Origin: Pseudomonas lini
Lineage (GTDB): Bacteria > Pseudomonadota > Gammaproteobacteria > Pseudomonadales > Pseudomonadaceae
Assembly (NCBI RefSeq): GCF_030812475.1
Contig: NZ_JAUSSR010000008.1
Coordinates: forward strand, 62,001-126,000
Length of the DNA stretch: 64,000 bases
Reading direction: 5' to 3'
This document shows, one piece after another, positions 7,796 through 16,442 of this stretch; the stretch's first letter is position 1, and each line of letters opens with the position of its first letter. The notes beneath the pieces are model-generated. The model had not been told where the DNA came from. It saw only the letters and a program-made list of their open reading frames with translations, and searched no databases. Made by a program: the position numbers and the translations under genes.

Positions 7796-8419
7796 ATGCA
7801 AAGCAAAGATCATTGGGAAAAGGTCTACAGGGAGAAGCCATTTGACCGTGTCAGCTGGTATCAGGAGAACGCTGAGATGTCTCTTGCCCTAATTCGTCGG
7901 TTCGTACCACACCTGGACGCCCAACTGATCGATGTCGGCGCAGGAGCTTCGACCTTGGCTGACGATCTTCTTCGCCTGAGCTATGAGAACCTAACGGTGC
8001 TTGATATTTCAGCTGCCGGATTAGACGTGGCGCGCAAGAGACTGGGAGCGAATGCAGAAAGGGTCACTTGGATAGAGGCAGACATTACATCCGCCCCTCT
8101 TCCAAGTCATCGATACGACCTATGGCATGACCGAGCGGTATTCCATTTTTTAACGGAACCGGAGGATCGAGCCAAGTACATACGAGTCATGAGTGCAAGC
8201 CTCAAACCTGGCGGAGTTGCGATCATCGGCACGTTCGCTGAAGAGGGGCCCAGTCATTGCAGCGGACTTCCGACCGAGCGCTACAGCGCTGCAAGTTTAG
8301 CCACAATATTTGGTAGCCAGTTTGAAGTGCTTGAGCATGCGTATGAAGAGCACTGCACACCCAACGGCGGTACGCAGAAATTCCTATACGTTTGTTTTAA
8401 AAAGCTACCCCCACAATAA
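7796..8419 (+). CDS. Class I SAM-dependent methyltransferase
   Basis: 207 aa. Rossmann methyltransferase with motif I LIDVGAGAST near residue 44, acidic motif II (LTVLDISAAGL) and LKPGGVAIIGTF as the post-IV strand; CSGLPTERYS and CTPNGGTQKF near the C-terminus suggest a small-molecule subfamily seen in mobile islands. ATG 7796 follows GAAGAGG by 5 bp; the in-frame GTG at 7790 is less likely. It faces away from the sulfur genes. Substrate unknown; a thiol or a metalloid is possible. Confidence 0.85.
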   Translation: MQSKDHWEKVYREKPFDRVSWYQENAEMSLALIRRFVPHLDAQLIDVGAGASTLADDLLRLSYENLTVLDISAAGLDVARKRLGANAERVTWIEADITSAPLPSHRYDLWHDRAVFHFLTEPEDRAKYIRVMSASLKPGGVAIIGTFAEEGPSHCSGLPTERYSAASLATIFGSQFEVLEHAYEEHCTPNGGTQKFLYVCFKKLPPQ

Positions 8420-8506
8420 GATCTGACCATTGCACTGCTCAGGCCTTCATGACCAGCCTTCCGCTGCATCGACCGGTTGAATCCACAGTCGTTTTCTGAG
8501 CTTTGT

Positions 8507-8782
8507 TTAGCGGTTGAACTGCCAGGGTTTTCCTAAGCGATGAGTGAGTAATTGCATTGTCAGCAAATAGTAATAGCGCGTCGATTCATTGTGCTGGTTT
8601 AGGTGGTGATTCAAAAACCACGCAAGGTGTTTTCTCTGCCAAGTCCATGGATTGTCGCGTTGCCAGCGACTAGCAATCGCCATCTGAATAGCCTTCGCTT
8701 GGCGAAGGTGACGCTGACGCGTGGAATGCGACCCTGTCAATACACCCGCCAGGAAAAGCTCCATATCGAATGGTTTGCTCAT
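8507..8782 (-). CDS. Small recombinase partner, module A (core-binding-like domain)
   Basis: 91 aa: MSKPFDMELFLAGVLTGS and a helical, Trp/Tyr/Leu-rich body (WQRKHLAWFLNHHLNQH, STRYYYLLTMQLLTHRLGK). The pattern resembles the SAM-like core-binding domain of tyrosine recombinases, without a catalytic part. Its ATG overlaps the stop of the recombinase gene (ATGA at 8779-8782), so the two are translationally coupled. A homologue sits in the same position at 18580-18861. Function unknown; an accessory or directionality factor is an inference. Confidence 0.7.
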   Translation of the reverse strand: MSKPFDMELFLAGVLTGSHSTRQRHLRQAKAIQMAIASRWQRDNPWTWQRKHLAWFLNHHLNQHNESTRYYYLLTMQLLTHRLGKPWQFNR

Positions 8783-9759
8783 GGTCGACCGCCGATGTAC
8801 GCCGAAACCACGTCGATACGACCGTGCCCCAGCTCATAGCTGATTCGTGCGCGTGCCTCCTGATCGAGGCGTCGGTCGAGCTGGCAGCACCTGCCACCGT
8901 TGATGGGTGCAAGATGCTGAGTGATTTGCTCGTAGCGTTCGCACGCATAGGCTGCCCGCAATTCGTGGAAGCCTTTGAGGTTGTGTGTATGGAGGACCTC
9001 CCGTGCGGGGCGGACGATTTCCCGTTGGAAATCAAGGTAGCTTTGATTCGGTGCCAGTAGGTTGCGGCTGCCATGCGGTAAGACCTGCTCGGCATATCTG
9101 AGTGCTTCGCGAACATGGTCATCCACCATGATCCAGCGAGGTGCTGTTGCTCCGCCGCGGCCACCTTTGGTTCCGTCCTGGATGTTGATCCTCCCGAGTT
9201 GCTCGGCTTCCCGTTGCAGTCGAGGAAGGTCGGCCAAAATGGCCTCGCGCAAGCGCATTCCGGCGGCTCGCGCCAAGTGCACAATGGCGGTAGCGCGTTG
9301 CATTTGGTGTTCGCAGAGTACGTCGACGATCCGTTTCACATGTTCGCGGTCTTGGCCTTGCGGCACTGAATGACGAACACTAGTGCGCCGCATTCCCAGC
9401 GCCTTACTCGGGCTCGGCACTTTCACATATTGATCACCGCGAAGCGCGGCCATGGTCCGATTCACACTGGACAACCGGTTTTGCGCAGTGGCGATGGCCA
9501 GCTCACCTTGTTCAACTTGTTGGCGCAGATGTCCGGCGTAGTCCAGCAAGGTCTGGCAATTAATCTGACGCGCATTGTTAAACCCCGGCCCTTCCTCCGA
9601 CCGACACCAGCGTACAAACGCCTGCCAGCGATCACTGTGAGCCTTGACCGTGCCGTAATGCCCGCCGCCGAATAGATCGCGCAACGCCTGCGGTCCGGCA
9701 TAGTTCAGTTGCCGGCCATAGCCAAAATTGCGCCCATCACGTTTACCTACCAGTGCCAT
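8779..9759 (-). CDS. Tyrosine recombinase, Integrase_1-like, module A
   Basis: 326 aa. The catalytic set is intact: R in AAGMRLREAI, HxxR in GFHELRAAYACERY, H in ELGHGRIDVVS and Y in SAYIGGR at the C-terminus. An N-terminal SAM-like domain precedes it (VKAHSDRWQAFVRWCRSEEG). ATG 9759 follows GAGAGGAG by 7 bp. Closely related over its whole length to the gene at 18858-19838. It lacks a neighbouring YfjI gene, unlike module B; instead the conserved leader block starts directly upstream. Confidence 0.88.
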   Translation of the reverse strand: MALVGKRDGRNFGYGRQLNYAGPQALRDLFGGGHYGTVKAHSDRWQAFVRWCRSEEGPGFNNARQINCQTLLDYAGHLRQQVEQGELAIATAQNRLSSVNRTMAALRGDQYVKVPSPSKALGMRRTSVRHSVPQGQDREHVKRIVDVLCEHQMQRATAIVHLARAAGMRLREAILADLPRLQREAEQLGRINIQDGTKGGRGGATAPRWIMVDDHVREALRYAEQVLPHGSRNLLAPNQSYLDFQREIVRPAREVLHTHNLKGFHELRAAYACERYEQITQHLAPINGGRCCQLDRRLDQEARARISYELGHGRIDVVSAYIGGRP

Positions 9760-9809
9760 GATCAAACTCCTCTCGAAGCCAAAACTTTTAAAACTTTCCC
9801 CACGTCATC

Positions 9810-10440
9810 CCGCCAAGAATGTTGAGTGTTATCAGGGATCAAGGCCCCTGCGACCTGTGAGGGTTGTCCACTAACGCGGGACTGACGACTCCTTACGACC
9901 GGGAGTTTGGGCATCTCATGATCTGGCCTCCTGAACACTTCCGAAGAAGTGGGCGGGTGGAAGCTGCATTGGCTGACGAGACCGACGCCGCGAGATCCTG
10001 AGTCGGGTGAAGGCAGTGACGCGATGACCGGGGCATGCCTGACTGTCAGTCAGGTGCAGTCCATTCCGTGGGCTGCGGCACCATAATCTGCATCGCTGTT
10101 GCTGGTGACTTCGGTGTTTGTCACGCCGATTGTCACTAGGGGGAATGCCGCAAAGCCTTTTACGAGTTGGGCTGCAGCAGCGGTTGGAGCGCCCGTCTCT
10201 TTCCGGGAGAAAGAGACGGGCGCAGGTTGGCGCAGTGAAATGGCCAAGCGGAAAGGTTGCTGCAGGGCAGCTGGGTAGGGGATGTATTTGCCGCAATGGC
10301 AACGTTCTGAAGTAGGCATCCATCACTCGGTGAGTGACCGTGCGAGCCGCCGGACGCTAATCGCACTTTGGGAGAACCACCACAATGTGGCGTAGCCTTA
10401 AAGGTTCTGGCTACCTGGGTTGCTGTCAACGACAGCGCTT
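9810..10440 (-). other. Conserved hairpin-rich leader block, module A
   Basis: About 630 bp without a supported gene, collinear with 21597-22240. Shared landmarks are GTTGAGTGTTATCAGGGAT and GGCCCCTGCGACCTGTGAGG next to the coding end, the palindrome CCTGACTG-T-CAGTCAGG (10038-10054), and a long hairpin with 15-bp perfect arms GCGCCCGTCTCTTTC (10189-10203) and GAAAGAGACGGGCGC (10209-10223), loop CGGGA. Minus-strand frames look like phage Ash/Icd-type leader peptides but stop codons differ between copies, so an RNA or DNA role is favoured. Confidence 0.65.
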
Positions 10441-10459
10441 GCCCGATCTTTTCTACGCC

Positions 10460-10580
10460 TGTGGATAATTTGGGTCAAGGCTCGAATTTTCGGGAACTCT
10501 GCGGCTGTGGATGAAATTATCCACCGGTGGAAATCCGTGGTTTTCCACAGACAGTTGCGTGGGCTTTATATTTTATAAGT
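10460..10580. other. DnaA-box-like cluster with AT-rich stretch, origin-like
   Basis: TGTGGATAA (10460-10468, exact DnaA box, reverse), TGTGGATGA (10506-10514), TTATCCACC (10517-10525) and TTTTCCACA (10541-10549) lie within 90 bp, followed by TTATATTTTATAAG. This resembles a small replication origin of an excised element. No replication initiator gene is adjacent. Confidence 0.35.
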
Positions 10581-10582
10581 GA

Positions 10583-10627
10583 GGTCCATCCAAGCAGGGC
10601 GGCTTTGCAGCCCCGCTTGGATGGACC
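10583..10627. repeat. 13-bp perfect inverted repeat downstream of integrase 1
   Basis: GGTCCATCCAAGC (10583-10595) and GCTTGGATGGACC (10615-10627), with further pairing inside. It lies 36 bp past the integrase stop, where it could end transcription, though no T run follows. Confidence 0.6.
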
Positions 10628-10662
10628 CGCGTGGAAGGGCGGACTGCGGTGATCTCATTGGC

Positions 10663-11991
10663 TTACCCACGTTTGGATGCGCCACGGCTATTTTGTAGGG
10701 CGGTGATGTTGTCGCCGACGGGGTGAGCGAATTCGTGGGGCGTCACATGCCCATGGCGGTTGGCGTCGATGTAGTTGCTCCACCACGCCATGATCAGCCG
10801 GCGCTGCTCCAGAAATTCAGCTTTGTGGATATACGCGGCGCGCACGCGGTTGCGTTCCTTGTGGCTCATTTGTCTTTCGATGGCTGCGTCGGTCCACAAC
10901 CCGGACTCCAGCAGGGCGCTACAGGCCATGGTCCTGAAGCCGTGGCCGCACACGTCCTTGCTGGTGTCATAGCCGACGTTGCGGAGCATGGTGTTCACCG
11001 TGTTCTCGGACATAGGCTTCCAGTACTTGTGGTCGCCCGATAGCACCAACTCTGAAAAGCGACTGAGGCTGCGCAGGCGCTCCAGTATTTCGATGACCTG
11101 TGGCGATAGCGGAACCATTTGAATGTCGCCATTCATCTTGGTCTCTCGTGTGGAGTTGCGTACCCCTTCAATCGGTGTGCGCGTATCGGGGATTTCCCAC
11201 ATGGCGCGTTGGAGGTCGAACTCACTCCATCGAGCGAAGCGCAGTTCGCTGGAGCGGACGAAAACATGCAACGTCAACAGGACGGCGAGGCGCGTCAGCT
11301 CGCGGCCGTTGTAGTTGTCGATCCGGTGTAGCAGTTCGGGTAGGCGGTTGAGGGAGAGGGCCGGGCGGTGGACTGTGCGCGGGGCGTGAATCGAGCCTGC
11401 CAGATCCAGTGCAGGATTCATGGTGATCTGCCGAGCCCTTTTGGCCCCGCGCATGATGGTGGATAAGTAGTTCTGTACCCGTAACGCCACATCCATGGTG
11501 CCGCGTTCCTTGATGCGCTGGGTGATCTCTAGCAGGTCATGGGTATCGAGTTCAGCGATGGGTCGTTGGCCGATCAGAGGGAAGACGTGGGTACGCAGTC
11601 GGCTCATCACGGTTTTTGCGTGTCCTTCGGTCCAGCGACGGGACATATCGGCATGCCACTCCAGAGCAACGGTTTCGAAAAGCAGTGCCGCCCGCTGGGC
11701 TACGATCTTGGCCTTCTTCTTTTCTTCCATTGGGTCGAGGTTGTCGAGCAGCAACGCCTTGGCTTCGTCTCGCTTACGTCGTGCGACGGAAAGGGTAACG
11801 ATGGGGTAATTGCCGATGATGAGCGTACCTTCCTTGCCGCTGGGCTTGGTGTACTTCAAGCGCCAGGTCTTCACGCCATTGGGTTTGACGAAAAGGTACA
11901 TGCCGCCGCCGTCGAACAGTTTGTAGGCGCGTTCGCGGGGTTTGGCCGTGCGGCATTGCAGGTCGCTGAGGGGGATCGCTAGACGTGGCAT
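10663..11991 (-). CDS. P4-type site-specific integrase of the left island element
   Basis: 442 aa. An N-terminal DUF4102-like arm-binding domain (AKPRERAYKLFDGGGMYLFV) is followed by a core-binding domain and a tyrosine recombinase domain with R (FVRSSELRFARW), HxxR (GHGFRTMACSAL), H (SHKERNRVRAAYIH) and Tyr in AAYIH. The start at 11991 is MPRLAIPLSDLQ by comparison with the sister gene at 25236; the open frame continues 74 codons upstream but has no support. It is placed directly inside the internal att copy at 12155, as expected for a tRNA-targeting integrase. Confidence 0.92.
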   Translation of the reverse strand: MPRLAIPLSDLQCRTAKPRERAYKLFDGGGMYLFVKPNGVKTWRLKYTKPSGKEGTLIIGNYPIVTLSVARRKRDEAKALLLDNLDPMEEKKKAKIVAQRAALLFETVALEWHADMSRRWTEGHAKTVMSRLRTHVFPLIGQRPIAELDTHDLLEITQRIKERGTMDVALRVQNYLSTIMRGAKRARQITMNPALDLAGSIHAPRTVHRPALSLNRLPELLHRIDNYNGRELTRLAVLLTLHVFVRSSELRFARWSEFDLQRAMWEIPDTRTPIEGVRNSTRETKMNGDIQMVPLSPQVIEILERLRSLSRFSELVLSGDHKYWKPMSENTVNTMLRNVGYDTSKDVCGHGFRTMACSALLESGLWTDAAIERQMSHKERNRVRAAYIHKAEFLEQRRLIMAWWSNYIDANRHGHVTPHEFAHPVGDNITALQNSRGASKRG

Positions 11992-11992
11992 A

Positions 11993-12250
11993 GGGGTACG
12001 CGCTCCTGACCGGGAAATCGCAGTACCCCTAACATACCCTCGGGGAAGGGGGATTTTGTTGGATCCCGACAGAGGGTCCTGGAACGAAAAAACCCGCCAA
12101 AGGGCGGGTTTTCGGGGCTTCCAGAGCATTCGGTGGAATGCAATGGAGCCTAATGTGGTGCGGCACCAGGAGTCGAACGTCAGGGCTTTTGGCGAGTAAA
12201 ATATATAATTCATGGTAAAAATTATTTGGGAGTACCCCCATTTGTACCCC
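11993..12250. promoter_or_regulatory. att region of left element: arm-type sites, terminator and integrase upstream region
   Basis: AGGGGTAC (11993-12000) and GTACCCCT (12023-12030) form a dyad at the integrase start. A terminator hairpin AACCCGCC..GGCGGGTT lies at about 12092-12113, then the att copy at 12155, then GTACCCCC and GTACCCCT at about 12231-12250. The same motifs flank integrase 2. They are candidate integrase arm sites. The rest of the 12251-12412 gap shows nothing clear. Confidence 0.5.
12155..12178. repeat. Internal attachment site (degenerate tRNA-Thr 3' end) between two island elements
   Basis: GTGGTG-CGGCACCAGGAGTCGAAC matches the tRNA-Thr 3' portion at 26723 onward with one C missing in the acceptor stem. 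It is only the 3' part of a tRNA, so not a gene. It sits beside integrase 1 just as the intact tRNA sits beside integrase 2. Confidence 0.75.
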
Positions 12251-12412
12251 TAAAAAGCAGCAAGCCGGTCATATTATGTGACCAGAGAGTGTTCGATTGG
12301 AAGGACGGTACGCTTCCACGTGAGTGGTAAAATGGAAGCGTCGACGCCGATTTTTACCCGTCTTCAAGAGACTAAACATATTTTCCCGTTAAATAACAAT
12401 AGGATTGTAGTG

Positions 12413-13231
12413 TTAATCTATTTGTAGGATTTCTTTAATTTCTGGAAGATCCCGATGTTGACGCATAAAGACAATAGCTGCCCTAGAAAGCATTTCGGTG
12501 TCTCTAACCATCTTCCGTAGACTGATTTTCGCCTCCTGTATAGATTCGCTGTCTCGTTCGGTCAATGCTTTTTTTAGTTTGTTTATATGCTTTTCAATAT
12601 TCAGTCTAACCTGATTTCTTTTTCTTACGATTTTTGACTCGTGCAGGTGAAAAATATCGATGGTATTCTGCACTTTTTCGTTGTTGGCTAATTCGGAACT
12701 AGGGTTTAACATTGGCTTTCCGTCATTATCGAACCAAAGTAGCTTCCAGTCTTCAGGGTCGAGAGGGTCAAGGAAGTTAGGCTCTTCCAACACCTCAGCT
12801 CCAGGAATAAAAGCTCTGTTTGAAGGATTGATTAGAGGGAACTTACAGCCTTTTCCTCCGGTCGATTCTTCAAAGTTTCTAAGGCTGTTACAGAACGTAC
12901 AGGCACACCTATAGTTCTTCCAGTCAAAAGAAAGCCACCAGTAACCATTATGACCTTGTTCACCTTCGATCTTACCTTTGGGTCTAAAGTGATCAACCGG
13001 CATGTCAGACCGTATTTCTTCAGACTCACAGTACCAACATTTTTTCTTTAAATGTTCTGGCAGAAGTTCGTAGAAGTCGCGCCATACCTTGCTGCTTGAA
13101 GAAAGCTTAAGTACGGCTTTTTTTTCTTCGTTCGTTACAGCTATATCCAATGTAGCTCTCGCATTACTCGCTGCAAGTCTCCAACGTTCTGTTAAACGCT
13201 CCTCGATGTCGTCTTTGCAAATCCATCGCAT
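12413..13231 (-). CDS. HNH endonuclease, PtuB-like (TIGR02646-type)
   Basis: 272 aa. CxxC at 65-68 (KKCWYCES), DHFRPKG at 80-86 with the catalytic His81, and a second Cys pair (CACTFCNS, Cys111 and Cys114) build a zinc-supported beta-beta-alpha HNH site. This is the layout of the nuclease partner of Septu (PtuB) and of retron-linked HNH proteins. The start ATG shares one base with the ATPase stop at 13231, so expression is coupled. It is the last gene of a four-gene leftward operon with hsdM, hsdS and the ATPase. DNA here is clearly AT-richer than the core genes. Confidence 0.82.
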   Translation of the reverse strand: MRWICKDDIEERLTERWRLAASNARATLDIAVTNEEKKAVLKLSSSSKVWRDFYELLPEHLKKKCWYCESEEIRSDMPVDHFRPKGKIEGEQGHNGYWWLSFDWKNYRCACTFCNSLRNFEESTGGKGCKFPLINPSNRAFIPGAEVLEEPNFLDPLDPEDWKLLWFDNDGKPMLNPSSELANNEKVQNTIDIFHLHESKIVRKRNQVRLNIEKHINKLKKALTERDSESIQEAKISLRKMVRDTEMLSRAAIVFMRQHRDLPEIKEILQID

Positions 13232-14772
13232 TAGAGTGGTACCTTGGGTGTGGAGTGGTATTTGCTTAACAAGTAGTCCATATAGTCTGGATCATCGCTG
13301 GATAGACTGAATCCAAGATTATCCAGCTCTATGTTTTTTTGTCTAAGCTCTAGATCCTCAGTAGGAGAGAGCGTTTCTTTACTGGCAAGTTGGTTTCTTC
13401 GCGTCAAGGTTTCGTGTGTGATACTATCTAAGGTGGTTACTAGGCCGAAAATATCACTCCGCAGTATTAAATTAATGCCCATGCCTCTTGGGCTTTCAAT
13501 TGGCATCGCAGCGTGAATTTTTCCATCTTCTCTCTTCATTACCTGAACCTGGCCTTTCTCTAGTTCCGCAATCGCTAGAGGATGGTGGGTCACCATTAGT
13601 AGATGGCTTGTACTGTGGCTGGGTACAAATTCCCGAAGGAACTCAAGATACTTTACGGCCCAAGAGGGGTTAAGGTGTGTGTCGGGCTCATCTAGAAGAA
13701 AAAGTGAGTCCTTGCCGCCTGTGAATTTAAGTAAGCCTAGTATAGTGAGTAACTGTTGTTCTCCTTCGCTTAACTCCCGAAAGGTAAGTGCGGTTTCGCT
13801 ATTTGTGACTTTGACTCGAATGCTAACTTCCGAAATTATTTCTGAAAGTAATGTGCTTTCAAGCATTTTGAAAAGCTCGTCAGGAGTCAGATCTTTTGCG
13901 AAATCTTTAAGTGAGTTTAAATCAGGTAAAAAAAGATGGAAAAATTCATTTTTGATGTTTTTTCCTGTAAGAGTTGTGTCTTCCTTTCGAGTTACTTTTA
14001 CGGGCGCGATCGCGTACGGGTAAAGAGCATCCAGAAATTTACGTACAACACCTGATGCACCCCAGAATAGCTCCGACTTGTCTTTGGCCCATGACGGTTG
14101 ACGCATTACAAAATGGATGCTGTCTAAACTTTCTATACCTAAATGTTTACATATGAAGAGGCGCTCTGGGCTATCTTTTTCGGCCAAGAAAAAGGCAAGT
14201 AGCACAAATTGGCTATGATTCGGTTTTGCGTAAAATAGAGGGCGTATATCTCCCTTCAAATTGATGTCGTTTTTTAAAAGCTTCTGATAAAAGTCGGTTC
14301 GGTGTTTCCGAAAGTATTTTTCAAGTCTATCACTAGGGCCGGAGTAATATGCAAATAGGTATTTAGGTAGATACTGCGCTACACCAGTTTTCTTATTTCT
14401 GGAAACCTTTGATAGTGGGGTTGCTATATTGTCATCCGCAGTTTCTAAATGGTCATTTGCTTTTTTTAAGTTCCGTACCGTAATTTCATATTGCTTTGTA
14501 AGTGCCCCTCTTGTGGGGTCGGCGTCAATAGTGATTTCTTCCCAGCGGCCGGAATTTTTTTCTCCGAGCTGATAAGTAATGACGTAGTAAAATGGCGGTG
14601 ACTCTCCAAGATCTAAGTTTCTAAAAATCGAAACCAGCGCTTCCAATACGTTCGACTTTCCTGAGCCGTTACGACCAACAATGACCGTCATAAGATGATT
14701 TTCATCAAAGTCTACTTGTACATTCTCTAGGTTTTTAAAGCTAGAGCGAATATATAATTTATCGACTTTCAA
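13231..14772 (-). CDS. AAA/ABC-type ATPase, PtuA-like
   Basis: 513 aa. Walker A GRNGSGKS at 33-40, an ABC-like signature LSEGEQQ at 334-340, Walker B LFLLDEPDTH with D361-E362, and a switch His in VTHHPLAI. The long helical middle (about 90-320) is typical of OLD/RecF-like and PtuA ATPases. It is probably a cytoplasmic DNA-sensing or nuclease-gating ATPase that works with the adjacent HNH protein. It lies 11 bp after the hsdS stop. No retron reverse transcriptase or TOPRIM domain is present, which argues against retron and OLD nuclease assignments. Confidence 0.85.
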   Translation of the reverse strand: MKVDKLYIRSSFKNLENVQVDFDENHLMTVIVGRNGSGKSNVLEALVSIFRNLDLGESPPFYYVITYQLGEKNSGRWEEITIDADPTRGALTKQYEITVRNLKKANDHLETADDNIATPLSKVSRNKKTGVAQYLPKYLFAYYSGPSDRLEKYFRKHRTDFYQKLLKNDINLKGDIRPLFYAKPNHSQFVLLAFFLAEKDSPERLFICKHLGIESLDSIHFVMRQPSWAKDKSELFWGASGVVRKFLDALYPYAIAPVKVTRKEDTTLTGKNIKNEFFHLFLPDLNSLKDFAKDLTPDELFKMLESTLLSEIISEVSIRVKVTNSETALTFRELSEGEQQLLTILGLLKFTGGKDSLFLLDEPDTHLNPSWAVKYLEFLREFVPSHSTSHLLMVTHHPLAIAELEKGQVQVMKREDGKIHAAMPIESPRGMGINLILRSDIFGLVTTLDSITHETLTRRNQLASKETLSPTEDLELRQKNIELDNLGFSLSSDDPDYMDYLLSKYHSTPKVPL

Positions 14773-14783
14773 TGTTTAGTCCT

Positions 14784-16442
14784 TTAACTTAACGAAAAGT
14801 AGTCTTGGTCGTTGATCTTTGAGCGCTTTTTAGTTATGGTTCCAGAGATAAGGTGAGCTCTAATATCTAAAAAAAATTGTTCCATTTGCTCGGTGCTGGC
14901 ATCTCTTGGATAGCCAGATTGCTTCAAAAGATCTTGACCTGTCAGAGCAGTGCCAGCGGCTGAAAGTGCTTCAATAACAGAGACTATTTTGCCAAGTTTC
15001 ATGCTAATACCTAGCTTTGGTTTATCCGGTTTTCTGAAGCTTTTTGGAATGGGGGCTTCGGCTTGGTGAGATCGGATGCGCGCGAGAAGGTCGCAGACCG
15101 GCTCTTCATCGTAATCTTGCGAGACTAACTCACCTCGAAATGCTTTGGCTAGGATACTTTTTGATAAGTTTCCAATTAGTGATTTTGCTGAATTGGCCTT
15201 GCTTTCTAGTTGGTCTGCAAATGTGAAAAGCTGCTCTATTCGATGGATTATTGCAGTCTGTTCAGCTAAGGGTGGCATAGTAAAAGTTAATGATTTTATT
15301 TCTTCGCTATTTATATTATTGACGCCACTTGTTGATTTTGCGATACGCTCTATTGTTTCTCGAATGACAGGTGATTTAATCCAGAAATTAACATATTTAG
15401 ATAATGCTTTATTTTTGTCGAGGCGGGCGCGTATTAAATACCCAGCAAAAAGAAGTCCTGACTCTCTTCGAGTTACTAATGCCGATCTGCCGACAAGCTC
15501 TACACTGCCGTTTGAACGGACTATAACTAAGTCATCTTCTTCTAAGGCTAGTTTTAGTATTTCTGACTCTTTGAAATTTGACGATTTAAGGTCTGAAAGA
15601 CTGATGCCGCTTTCACCTATATTTGGAATTCTTAAGACACCTACAGTACCCCCGTCATACTCGCACTTCTGAGCAGTTCCGTACCTAAGATCTAAAATTA
15701 CTGAGGAGAAATTTACTTCCTTCCAGCCAGAAGGGAGTATTTTATTGTCCTCCTCGGGGGGATTCTGAGGTTCCAAATCAGGCTGGTTTTGGTTCTTAAA
15801 ACGCCAGTCTTTGGTCAGTTCGCCCGAGATGGCTGCTGATAGAACGGATTGACGAAAGCGTCTTAAAAGGTGTGGTATCGCGTTAATTCTGGTATTGAGA
15901 GTTTCTACCTGAGCTAGTAAGTCATCAAGTTTCTGGGCGATGCGTATCTGTTCACCTTGCGGGGGGATCGGAAGCTTTAACTCTCCAAGTTTCCCTCTTG
16001 CAATTCTTTTTCTTGTTGTGCCTGATGAGTTTAGTTCAATTTCTGCCCTGATAGATGGTGAGTTTATAAGATGCATCAAGAATTTACTTGAGATGCCGGT
16101 CTTTCCTGTACGAAAAACTGCAACGTCTACGACAGTAAGGCATCGTTGGGAAAGTTTTGGCATCAGACACGCACGACCTAATGGGTCAGGCATACGTGCA
16201 ATCAGAACATCACCTTCCTTGAGTTCGGTGCAGTTCAAAGACTCAAATTTTTCATTGTTTACAAAACGAGAAGACTTATTCGCGAAATAGCCGTCCCCAA
16301 TGTCAGCTAGCTGAAGTAACCTATTTTCACCCTTAGGGTCTTGATCTTTACTTTCGATCCAGTCACCGTCGGAGAATAGGCATCCATCCCCCAGTAGCTC
16401 ATTCAATGATGCAAGGGCCCAATGTTCGGGAATTTCATTCAT
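14784..16442 (-). CDS. hsdS: Type I restriction-modification specificity subunit HsdS with C-terminal extension
   Basis: 552 aa. Two target-recognition domains, each followed by a coiled-coil spacer (IPPQGEQIRIAQKLDDLLAQ near 160; MPPLAEQTAIIHRIEQLF near 390), the standard HsdS design for a bipartite recognition site. The usual HsdS end (AKAFRGELV.. LLARIR) is passed near residue 460. A further 72 residues from MKLGKIVSVIEALS to the end form a helical, winged-helix-like tail that standard HsdS proteins lack. It overlaps hsdM by 8 bp. The tail may dock the downstream ATPase-HNH pair; this is inference. Confidence 0.9.
   Translation of the reverse strand: MNEIPEHWALASLNELLGDGCLFSDGDWIESKDQDPKGENRLLQLADIGDGYFANKSSRFVNNEKFESLNCTELKEGDVLIARMPDPLGRACLMPKLSQRCLTVVDVAVFRTGKTGISSKFLMHLINSPSIRAEIELNSSGTTRKRIARGKLGELKLPIPPQGEQIRIAQKLDDLLAQVETLNTRINAIPHLLRRFRQSVLSAAISGELTKDWRFKNQNQPDLEPQNPPEEDNKILPSGWKEVNFSSVILDLRYGTAQKCEYDGGTVGVLRIPNIGESGISLSDLKSSNFKESEILKLALEEDDLVIVRSNGSVELVGRSALVTRRESGLLFAGYLIRARLDKNKALSKYVNFWIKSPVIRETIERIAKSTSGVNNINSEEIKSLTFTMPPLAEQTAIIHRIEQLFTFADQLESKANSAKSLIGNLSKSILAKAFRGELVSQDYDEEPVCDLLARIRSHQAEAPIPKSFRKPDKPKLGISMKLGKIVSVIEALSAAGTALTGQDLLKQSGYPRDASTEQMEQFFLDIRAHLISGTITKKRSKINDQDYFSLS

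Noticed and set aside
8670..9284. Open frame on the minus strand inside recombinase A
   Set aside because: Different frame within a gene with a complete catalytic set.
12155..12178. Second tRNA gene
   Set aside because: Only the T-arm and acceptor 3' portion is present; it is an attachment-site copy.
12413..14772. Retron with ATPase-HNH effector
   Set aside because: No reverse transcriptase gene is found nearby; the partners here are hsdM and hsdS.
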